Shown: piece by piece, positions 1-5,948 of the stretch
Layout: each line of letters opens with the position of its first letter
Numbering within the stretch: the stretch's first letter is position 1
Position numbers and translations under genes: made by a program
The notes under the pieces: model-generated
Seen by the model: only the letters and a program-made list of their open reading frames with translations
What the model was told of the DNA's origin: nothing
The model's database searches: none
Assembly: GCA_030036915.1 (NCBI GenBank)
Contig: JASHSC010000275.1
Span: 1 to 6,137 of the forward strand
Direction: 5' to 3'
DNA: 6,137 bases
From: Terriglobia bacterium
Lineage (GTDB): Bacteria > Acidobacteriota > Terriglobia > UBA7540

Positions 1-3000
1 CAGCAGAAATTGGACCTGTCGCCGTATGGAACCTTTCATGGCACGCTGACTCTGGGCGCGCTGGCGGCGCTCGGCAGCTACGGTATTACTGCCCACATCG
101 GCGACAAAAACGTGTATGGCTCATTCGAAGTGCAGGATTACAAGAAGCCGGAATTTGAGGTTGGGGTTTCCACCGACAAGGGGCGATACCTTCAGGGAGA
201 GACCATAGAAGCCACCATCAGCGCGCGCTATTATTTTGGCGATCCCGTTTCCGGCGGCCGCGTGAAGTATTCACTCTTTCGTTCGGGCTACCAATATCCC
301 TACTGGCGGATCCTCTGGGGTGACGAAGATTTCGAAGGTGACGAGGGTGAAGGAAATTTCAGCGAGGATTACTTCGGGCAGGAGGTCAGCCAGGGGACCG
401 GGCAGCTCGACGCGGACGGTGTACTACACGTTACACTGCCCGCTGAAGTCGACCGGCAAAGGCACGACTATCGCTATCGCATTGAAGCTCACGTGACAGA
501 TGCGAGCAATCGAGAGATTACAGGTGGACACACCGTGACGGTTACCTACTCCACCGTCGTTGTCCTCCTGGATACGGACCGCTACGTTTACTCGCCTGGC
601 CAGAGGGCTGACCTTACAATTCACACGCTGGATTATGACTCCAACCCCGTTTCCACGAGCGTTCAGTTGAATTTCGCCGCCCACACGTCGTGGGGTTTCC
701 GTGCGCAGGAAGAGGACATCTCCCAGGCGAGCATTTCCACCGACGCTCACGGTGTGGCTCACTACGCCTATACGATTCCGGAGGTTCCCTGGCTCACCAT
801 TCACGCCTCCAGCACCGATCGCAATCAGCGTCAAGCGACCTTTGCCACGAGTCTTTGGATTTCCAGCACGAAATCAGCGGGTGAAGAGAATGAGGCGGGA
901 GGAATTGACATTTTCCCGGATAAGCATTCCTACAAACCCGGAGAAACGGCGCACGTCTTGATTTCCACTCACGTGGCTGGGGCGCAGGTTCTGGTGACCA
1001 CTGAAGGGCAGCAGGTTTATAACTGGGCACTGCACGCCGCCAGCGGGGACTCGCTTACTGTGGACGTTCCCATCGAGGGACGCTTCGAACCCAACTTCTT
1101 CCTGAACGCCGCATTCGTTAAGAACGAACAAATCCGCGAGGGTTCGAAGAACATCTCCGTGCCAGCAACCGAGAAGGTATTGCAAGTCACAGTGGAAACC
1201 GACAAACCCGAGTACCGGCCAGGCGAACAAGTCACCTATACCCTTACAGCGCAGGATGCGGGGGGAAAACCCGTGAGTGCCGAGTTGAGTCTGGGGGTGG
1301 TGGATGAAGCGATCTACGCGGTTCGCCCCGACTCGGTCGATCCCCCCGAAAAGATATTCTACGCGCGCGGTTGGAACAGCGTCTTTACGCAATTCTCGAC
1401 TGCATATTGGTTCATGGGATATTCCGGGCGGCACAAAATGGAACTTGCCCTGCTTCGCGCGCCCACGCGTCTGGCGGATTTCAAGAACCCGCAAGTGGTT
1501 CAACCGCAAGTCCGAAAATATTTTCCCGACACCATCGAATGGCTGCCGGCGATAGAAACAGGCGCCAACGGCAAAGCGCGTGCTTCCTTCAGCTTTCCGG
1601 ATTCACTCACCACCTGGCGGGCCACCGTGCGCGCCGTCACGCGCGATACCCTGGTAGGTCAAGTCGTAGCCAAGGTCATAACCCGCAAGAACCTGATCCT
1701 GCGCCTGGAAACGCCACGCTTTATGAACCAAGGCGACACCGCAACGCTGGTGGGAATAGTCCACAATTACCTCGCCACGGACAAAATCGCCAAGGTCTCG
1801 CTCAATGCCCAGGGCGTGGAACTGACTGGTCCCGCTGAATCGAGCGTGACCGTTCCCAGGAACGGCGAAGCGGTGGTGACCTGGAACGTGCGCGCGCCCA
1901 AGATCACGCGGGCAAAATTCCTGGCAAAAGCACTGACCGATGGGGAATCGGACGCGCTCGAGCTGGAGATGCCGGTCGAGCCGTGGGGGCTCCAGCAGAA
2001 CGTGGCGAAATCGGGAGCTCTGCGGGCTGACCACGACGAAATCGAAACCTCTCTTTCGCTCCCGGAGACGATTAATCCGGAAGCCTCCACGTTGCGCATT
2101 GATTTGGCCCCCTCCATTGCCGGCACTCTCATGTCAGCGCTGGATTTCCTCGCCACTTATCCCTACGGCTGCGTCGAGCAGACCATGTCAAGCTTCCTGC
2201 CCAATATTTTGGTGAGTAAGGCCGTGAAGGATTTGGGGCTTGCCTCTCCCCCGGCGTCCGATGAGCTGGACAAGAAAATTGCCGCGGGTCTGGAGCGTCT
2301 CTACACCTTCCAGCACGAAGACGGCGGTTGGGGCTGGTGGCAGACCGATGAAACTCACCCCTTCATGACTGCCTACGTGGTGGCAGGACTGGCCCAGGCG
2401 AAAGACGCGGGGTATCCGGTCGACGAGCAGCGCCTCAAGAACGGGCGCGATTCGTTGCTGAAACAGATCAAAGAGAATCCCCGTGCGGTCGCTGACATTC
2501 GGGCTTACATGATTTATGCTTTGGCCCTGAGCGGAAATGTGGACCACGATCTAGTGGAAAATCTCTACGACGCCCGCGAAAAGTTTTCCCCGCACGGCCA
2601 GGCGCTGATGGCCCTGCTATTGATGCGGCTCAAGGATCCGCGCGCGCAGGAATTCGTGAAGTTACTGGAAGCAAGCGCGAAAGTTGACGGACCTTATGTG
2701 TCCTGGAAGTCCGAACGGCAGGAGATGCTCGACTTCGCCTCTGACAATTCCTTTGAAACTACCGCCTATGCGCTGAAAGCATTGTCCAACCTCGATCCGA
2801 AGAGCGAATTTTTGCCGGGCGTAGCTCGTTGGCTGCTCGAGCACCGGTCCGACGGATATTACTGGGATTCCACCGAACAAACTGCCACCGCCATCTACGG
2901 ATTGATCGACTACTTGAAAGTATCGGGGGAGTTGAAGCCGGATTACACGCTCAGCGTCTATCTGAATGGCCAAAAGCTTGTCGATCGGCAAATAACGGAG

Positions 3001-3612
3001 AAGGACGTCGCAACGCCGCTGCCGACTGTCCTGAACGTCGCCGCGCCACAGGTGCACACCGGAGCAAATGAGGTGAGGATCGTGAAATCCGGGCCCGGGG
3101 TTCTTTACTGGTCGGCGTCGGTATCCTATTTCTCCAGCGAGGCGAAGCCTGCACCGGAGGGTAACACCGCTTTGAACGTGGTCCGTGAATTTTTCAAGCT
3201 CGTGCCCGAGCGGCTCAACGACCACATCGTTTATACGGAGCAGCCACTTGCGGGAGACATCCAGACGGGTGACGTCATCGCCGTGCGGCTCACCGTGAGT
3301 GCCACTAACGACGAACGATATTTGGAAATCGAGGACCCCATACCTGCAGGATTCGAGTTTGTTGAGCAGGAGGGGCTTTATGAGTTGAAAGAGAAGCCGC
3401 CTTGGTGGGATTTCTACTATACGCAGCGTGATTTTCGTGACGATCGTGTCGCGATGTTTTCCACGACCTTTCAACGCGGTCAGGGGCAGTTTCATTACCT
3501 TTTGAAGGCAATTACGCCGGGAACGTTTCAAGCGAACCCGGCTCGCGTACTGCCCATGTATGAGCCCGCACGGCAAGCGTCAACGCAGGCCGTCACGGTC
3601 ACAGTCAAATAA
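1..3612 (+). CDS. Bacterial alpha-2-macroglobulin, thioester type (5' end missing)
   Basis: This is a protease-trap protein. In the family, cleavage of a bait region exposes a Cys-Gln thioester that covalently captures the attacking protease, in the periplasm or at the cell surface. The frame is open through the left edge (Gln-Gln-Lys precede the first possible TTG at 10), so the signal peptide or lipobox and first domains are missing; 1203 residues are visible. Counting from base 1, macroglobulin-domain openings of the form D-x-x-x-Y-x-x-G-(E/Q) begin near residues 59, 191, 307 and 401. The conserved LGVVDEAIYAV lies near 431-441, a bait-like stretch at about 442-508, and the A2M core follows from W514. 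The thioester GCVEQ is intact (C724, Q727) at the head of an alpha-toroid domain, about 696-975, containing GWGWWQTDETHPF. A C-terminal macroglobulin domain covers about 1058-1203. The E. coli homologue is about 1650 residues. Family assignment is very secure; lipoprotein status cannot be judged. Confidence 0.96.
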   Translation, partial: QQKLDLSPYGTFHGTLTLGALAALGSYGITAHIGDKNVYGSFEVQDYKKPEFEVGVSTDKGRYLQGETIEATISARYYFGDPVSGGRVKYSLFRSGYQYPYWRILWGDEDFEGDEGEGNFSEDYFGQEVSQGTGQLDADGVLHVTLPAEVDRQRHDYRYRIEAHVTDASNREITGGHTVTVTYSTVVVLLDTDRYVYSPGQRADLTIHTLDYDSNPVSTSVQLNFAAHTSWGFRAQEEDISQASISTDAHGVAHYAYTIPEVPWLTIHASSTDRNQRQATFATSLWISSTKSAGEENEAGGIDIFPDKHSYKPGETAHVLISTHVAGAQVLVTTEGQQVYNWALHAASGDSLTVDVPIEGRFEPNFFLNAAFVKNEQIREGSKNISVPATEKVLQVTVETDKPEYRPGEQVTYTLTAQDAGGKPVSAELSLGVVDEAIYAVRPDSVDPPEKIFYARGWNSVFTQFSTAYWFMGYSGRHKMELALLRAPTRLADFKNPQVVQPQVRKYFPDTIEWLPAIETGANGKARASFSFPDSLTTWRATVRAVTRDTLVGQVVAKVITRKNLILRLETPRFMNQGDTATLVGIVHNYLATDKIAKVSLNAQGVELTGPAESSVTVPRNGEAVVTWNVRAPKITRAKFLAKALTDGESDALELEMPVEPWGLQQNVAKSGALRADHDEIETSLSLPETINPEASTLRIDLAPSIAGTLMSALDFLATYPYGCVEQTMSSFLPNILVSKAVKDLGLASPPASDELDKKIAAGLERLYTFQHEDGGWGWWQTDETHPFMTAYVVAGLAQAKDAGYPVDEQRLKNGRDSLLKQIKENPRAVADIRAYMIYALALSGNVDHDLVENLYDAREKFSPHGQALMALLLMRLKDPRAQEFVKLLEASAKVDGPYVSWKSERQEMLDFASDNSFETTAYALKALSNLDPKSEFLPGVARWLLEHRSDGYYWDSTEQTATAIYGLIDYLKVSGELKPDYTLSVYLNGQKLVDRQITEKDVATPLPTVLNVAAPQVHTGANEVRIVKSGPGVLYWSASVSYFSSEAKPAPEGNTALNVVREFFKLVPERLNDHIVYTEQPLAGDIQTGDVIAVRLTVSATNDERYLEIEDPIPAGFEFVEQEGLYELKEKPPWWDFYYTQRDFRDDRVAMFSTTFQRGQGQFHYLLKAITPGTFQANPARVLPMYEPARQASTQAVTVTVK

Positions 3613-3679
3613 CGAGGATCATCCGGCCAATTTGCGAATGCGATATGCGATAAAGGCAAGTCGCCCGTGAATAAACCTC

Positions 3680-3686
3680 AGGAAGG
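3680..3686 (+). promoter_or_regulatory. Ribosome binding site of the membrane-protein gene
   Basis: AGGAAGG lies ten bases before the ATG at 3697 and is the best Shine-Dalgarno match in the gap after the macroglobulin gene. It decides the start: the in-frame GTG at 3667 has only a weak AAGG-type match upstream and would place this ribosome binding site inside the coding region. Confidence 0.6.
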
Positions 3687-3696
3687 CCAAATTGAT

Positions 3697-4500
3697 ATGA
3701 ATAACATTTTCACAGCTTTAGTTTGGAGTCTGGAGGTATTGATTTTCAGCTACCGCACCGTCCTGGCGCTTGCGGGGTTTATCGCGTTGTGGGCGTGGTT
3801 GGCTTATGAGTGGCTTGGCCTGCCCGAGTCCTCGACGTTCATGCTGATCCTCGCGCTTTTCTGGGCCATTGCCCTACTGCTCGCCGCTGCGGTTATTTTC
3901 GGAGGCACCGTTTCAGGTGCGGTCAATGCCGCAGGTGCCGAAGGCATGGATCTTCACGTCAGCTCGCTGTGGAAACCGAGGCGGGGGAAGACATCAAGCC
4001 TGCTGATTTTCTCGGCGATGTGCGGAGTCCTTGGTGGTTTATTTGCCAAGATCTTTGGCTGGATTGATGCGCATCTATTGGAAGTTGCATCTTTCTTCAC
4101 CTTCCATTCAGGAAGACCGATCAGTTACGAGCAAATCGGGGAATTTGTTGGTGTTATTGAGGGATTGCTTTGGGTTGTCCTGAGCGGATATCTCCTCAGC
4201 CTCTTCGCGGCTCTCCTGCGCGAGGGTTGGCGCGACGCAGGAAAGCAAAGTTTGAAGCTTCTGCCGAAATGTGCCTTTCAAGGTCAGTTCCTCGCCAGCT
4301 TGCTGAGCGTCGGCGCGTTCGGTGGGGTGGCCTACAAGCTGGCAAACTGGCATCGCTGGGTACCGCCGGGGTTTTGGGATTACGCACAAGTTCTCGTGCG
4401 GTTTTCTCTCGCTCTAATCGTCATCGCCGCGGGACTTTGCTTCTGGTCGCTGTTTTTGGCACGCCTGCAAGTGCCAAGAGCAAATCCCGCCGAGGACTGA
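3697..4500 (+). CDS. Multi-pass membrane protein of unknown function
   Basis: I do not recognise a family. From ATG 3697 the protein has 267 residues; a GTG at 3667 would add ten polar residues. About six hydrophobic spans are visible, near residues 21-41, 48-70, 100-122, 152-174, 198-215 and 236-257. Positive residues (KPRRGK at 93-98 and REGWRDAGK between spans four and five) put those loops and both termini in the cytoplasm by the positive-inside rule. Glycine/alanine-rich stretches such as FGGTVSGAVNAAGAEG after span two suggest tightly packed helices. No catalytic motif, Walker box or transporter signature was seen. The gene follows the macroglobulin stop by 84 bases with no obvious terminator, so co-transcription is likely. 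Its stop codon directly abuts the convergent gene on the other strand. That it is a real membrane protein is secure; function is unknown. Confidence 0.85.
   Translation: MNNIFTALVWSLEVLIFSYRTVLALAGFIALWAWLAYEWLGLPESSTFMLILALFWAIALLLAAAVIFGGTVSGAVNAAGAEGMDLHVSSLWKPRRGKTSSLLIFSAMCGVLGGLFAKIFGWIDAHLLEVASFFTFHSGRPISYEQIGEFVGVIEGLLWVVLSGYLLSLFAALLREGWRDAGKQSLKLLPKCAFQGQFLASLLSVGAFGGVAYKLANWHRWVPPGFWDYAQVLVRFSLALIVIAAGLCFWSLFLARLQVPRANPAED
4456..4477. repeat. Perfect 7-bp inverted repeat near the convergent junction
   Basis: TTGGCAC at 4456-4462 and GTGCCAA at 4471-4477 are exact reverse complements around an 8-base loop. On the plus-strand RNA the stem can grow to 11 pairs (4452-4462 with 4471-4481) using two G-U pairs. 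For the minus-strand transcript it begins 23 bases after the metallopeptidase stop codon, a suitable place for a 3'-end hairpin. No T-tract follows, so it is not a classical intrinsic terminator. It lies inside the last codons of the membrane-protein gene. Confidence 0.4.
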
Positions 4501-5376
4501 TCACTCTTGAAACCAGTGCAGGTCCCCCGGATCAGGATGCATGAGCGCACGCCAGAGCGCCGCGTCCCCCTGGCGCTGCGCAAATCGCCGAACGCGCTCC
4601 AGGGCCTGTGCGTATGCGGCACGCATCTGAGCTTCCGAGCCGGGCTTGGCAACGGCAGCTTCCAATTCCACTGTGCTCGTCTGCTCGTTCGTGGGCGCAT
4701 CGATTCGTTCGCGGGTCAGATAGAGCACGCAACCTTCTTCAAACCACCTCGGCACACCTTTCACCCTCACCCGGTGGACAACCAAATGCGTCAACTCGTG
4801 CCGGAGGGTCTGGTCCAGGATTTGTTTTCGCGCCAGCAAAGCGAGTGGCTGCAAAGAAATCGAGAAGCCGTCACTTGAGGCCGCCATCCATCCGGGTTCC
4901 CCAGTGGCCCGGACGAAACCTTCTGTGGTGTTAAAAGTTTCCACTCGAACGCGTGAAGGTAACGTTTCAGCGTTCGTGCCTAGTTCCCTTCTCCACCGCT
5001 CCAGCGTCTCCAAAGTTCGCTTTACCCAGGTTTGCTGAGAGAGCGGGTATTCGAGCTCGAAGTGTTCACTCGACACAATCGGATCCGGATCGGCGGTCCC
5101 CCCATCGAGGACAGCGGCGCTCGTCACGATTTTGGCGGTGGATCCCGGCCGGTGTGCTTCCTTGATGGCAAGTTGGGGATTGACGACGGCCATAATTCGG
5201 CGGGTGCGTGAAATCGAGAGGATCACCCCTCCACCCTTACTCGCGAAAAGCTGCGTGACAAAAGATTGCAGATTATCCGCCGCGCATACGTTCCTCCCGC
5301 CAGCAAGCGCAAAGACGAGAATTAACAAGTTTCTATAGCCTCTAAATAAGTGTGACGGGGTTGATAGGTTCCGCAT
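4501..5376 (-). CDS. Secreted protein: PBP-like SxxK segment fused to peptidase-MA-like metallopeptidase
   Basis: The 291-residue protein starts with a Sec-type signal peptide (R12 and R15, then a hydrophobic run 17-26) with likely cleavage after VCA, residue 32; no lipobox is present. Residues about 49-93 resemble the opening of a penicillin-binding transpeptidase domain: a beta-strand segment (VILSISRTRRIMAVV), then RPGSTAKIVTSAAVLDGG with the SxxK motif S79-K82. The later SxN and KTG motifs are absent. From about 103 (SSEHFELEYP) it matches the peptidase-MA-like gluzincin pattern, with H193-E194-L-T-H197 as catalytic site and E214 in PRWFEEG as probable third zinc ligand. The metallopeptidase part looks complete and potentially active; the penicillin-binding part cannot be a full transpeptidase. 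ATG 5376 is the most upstream start in frame (a TGA lies three codons before it) but has no clear Shine-Dalgarno. A TTG at codon 17 is an alternative but loses the charged signal-peptide region. Confidence 0.85.
   Translation of the reverse strand: MRNLSTPSHLFRGYRNLLILVFALAGGRNVCAADNLQSFVTQLFASKGGGVILSISRTRRIMAVVNPQLAIKEAHRPGSTAKIVTSAAVLDGGTADPDPIVSSEHFELEYPLSQQTWVKRTLETLERWRRELGTNAETLPSRVRVETFNTTEGFVRATGEPGWMAASSDGFSISLQPLALLARKQILDQTLRHELTHLVVHRVRVKGVPRWFEEGCVLYLTRERIDAPTNEQTSTVELEAAVAKPGSEAQMRAAYAQALERVRRFAQRQGDAALWRALMHPDPGDLHWFQE
4545..4581. repeat. Strong imperfect hairpin after the membrane-protein stop
   Basis: GCGCACGCCAG at 4545-4555 pairs with CTGGCG-C-TGCGC at 4570-4581: eleven base pairs interrupted only by a bulged C at 4576, with a 14-base loop. 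It begins 44 bases after the membrane-protein stop codon and lies within the 3' part of the convergent metallopeptidase gene. It could stop or protect the plus-strand transcript. No T-run follows on either strand, so any termination would have to be non-canonical or Rho-assisted. Confidence 0.4.
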
Positions 5377-5467
5377 TGCTGTTCAACGTGGCATATTGAG
5401 CCAGGAAGTCAAACAAGCGCTGTGGCGAAAGAAATCTTCCAGGGCCGTGACGACGCGCAGAAGCGTG

Positions 5468-5501
5468 CTCCCGGATTTCAACCTTTCTTTCCTGCCGGGA
5501 G
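5468..5501. repeat. 7-bp inverted repeat enclosing the zinc-ribbon stop codon
   Basis: CTCCCGG at 5468-5474 and CCGGGAG at 5495-5501 are perfect reverse complements with a 20-base spacer that contains the TGA stop of the zinc-ribbon gene (5478-5480). It could form a 3'-end hairpin of that transcript. The loop is long and no T-tract follows, so this is a weak terminator candidate that may be chance. Confidence 0.25.
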
Positions 5502-5684
5502 GGAGGGTGGCTCCGTTCGCGCCGGTTTGCCACGAGGTTTTCTGCCCCGTGGCTTGCGGACACGCTCCTGAATCGCAACGTGTTGGCAATCAGAACAAAC
5601 AAGATGGACGCCACTCGGTGAGGGCACCATCCGGGTTGAACCACAGCTTGGACAGGCCGGCTGGGGATCCATGATAGCCGGCAT
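5478..5684 (-). CDS. Small zinc-ribbon protein with basic AT-hook-like tail
   Basis: The 68-residue protein has two CxxC knuckles, CPSC (C11, C14) and CSDC (C30, C33), separated by 15 residues including a short GVHLV strand. This is the classic layout of a one-zinc ribbon. The C-terminal half is basic and proline-rich, with the pentapeptide RKPRG repeated directly (43-47 and 48-52), followed by KP and ending in GKKG. This resembles AT-hook DNA-binding tails, whose core is RGRP, though the exact core is absent. A second ATG at 5672 gives a 64-residue form that still contains both knuckles. Neither start has a well-placed Shine-Dalgarno; an AGGAG sits 21 bases before ATG 5684. Its stop lies 101 bases before the metallopeptidase start on the same strand, so the two may be co-transcribed. 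The cysteine pattern makes this far more credible than the overlapping 128-codon frame. A nucleic-acid-binding role is inferred, not shown. Confidence 0.72.
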   Translation of the reverse strand: MPAIMDPQPACPSCGSTRMVPSPSGVHLVCSDCQHVAIQERVRKPRGRKPRGKPARTEPPSLPAGKKG

Positions 5685-5691
5685 TTTAACA
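5683..5691 (-). promoter_or_regulatory. Possible extended -10 element for the zinc-ribbon gene
   Basis: On the minus strand TGTTAAAAT matches an extended -10 (TGn followed by TAAAAT, five of six bases of TATAAT). No good -35 lies 17 bases upstream. Transcription would begin near 5676, just before the ATG at 5672, which would favour the shorter, nearly leaderless form of the protein. This is a weak, single-element prediction. Confidence 0.2.
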
Positions 5692-5948
5692 CAGATTGGG
5701 AGGCGCTCCTAGTTATGAAATAGCCCAATATTGTGAGTTAATGAAGTGGTGAATGTCCCTCTTTGTATAACTTCCGATTAGCGTAAATGGGTCAATCTCC
5801 GAGGGGCGCGCACCCCCTGCGCAAATTATGCTGAATTGAGAGATACTGTAGCCTGCCAGGCGAAATGCGGGCCATGGGAGGCGCAGGGAGAGTCCCTGTT
5901 GATTGAGTAGGGAATTGAAAAAACTTCCCCCGCCAGCGAACCACCAAT
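5685..5948. other. Divergent intergenic region with several short inverted repeats
   Basis: This stretch of 264 bases separates the zinc-ribbon gene (leftward) from the methyltransferase gene (rightward), and no coding frame in it looks real. Its left part (about 5700-5800) is relatively AT-rich and could hold promoters, but no convincing -35/-10 pair was found on the plus strand. The right part carries a run of inverted repeats: GCGCA/TGCGC at 5808-5822, GCCTG-C-CAGGC at 5851-5861 or alternatively GCCTGCC with GGGAGGC (5851-5857 with 5876-5882, six of seven pairs), CAGGGA/TCCCTG at 5884-5898, and GGGAA/TTCCC at 5910-5929. These may form a structured 5' leader for the methyltransferase or be operator sites. 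None matches a riboswitch that I recognise. Confidence 0.5.
5884..5898. repeat. Perfect 6-bp hairpin in the methyltransferase leader
   Basis: CAGGGA at 5884-5889 and TCCCTG at 5893-5898 are exact reverse complements around a GAG loop, the tightest hairpin in the intergenic region. It lies 50 bases before the methyltransferase start. No T-tract follows on either side. Confidence 0.35.

Noticed and set aside
322..390. Acid-rich stretch (DEDFEGDEGEG) in the macroglobulin
   Set aside because: Acidic, aromatic-rich loops at this place in the macroglobulin domain are familiar in bacterial members of the family, so it is not notable on its own.
874..1509. A 211-codon minus-strand frame opposite the bait and macroglobulin domains
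   Set aside because: It is antisense to the macroglobulin and shows no motif; a composition shadow.
2662..3576. A 304-codon open frame on the minus strand inside the macroglobulin gene
   Set aside because: It lies wholly antisense to a confidently identified gene and its translation has no recognisable domain. Long antisense frames are common in GC-rich coding DNA.
3638..3670. ATG-initiated 10-codon frame and GCGATA-type tandem repeat between the first two genes
   Set aside because: It is very short, has no ribosome binding site, and the repeat is only two units; no evidence for a leader peptide.
3625..3694. Imperfect repeat GGCCAATTTG / GGCCAAATTG 60 bases apart in the gap before the membrane-protein gene
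   Set aside because: A single ten-base pair of copies with a mismatch is within chance and overlaps the ribosome binding site region without clear meaning.
4170..4544. A 124-codon plus-strand frame across the end of the membrane-protein gene
   Set aside because: It is out of frame with a clear membrane protein, gives a low-complexity basic peptide and has no motif.
5342..5728. A 128-codon minus-strand frame overlapping the zinc-ribbon gene and the metallopeptidase start
   Set aside because: It overlaps both genes in a different frame, has no domain, and the alternative frame carries four well-spaced zinc-binding cysteines.
5763..5775. TATAAC at 5766-5771 as a -10 element for the methyltransferase
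   Set aside because: No acceptable -35 lies 16-18 bases upstream, and it would give a leader of about 170 bases; too weak to call.
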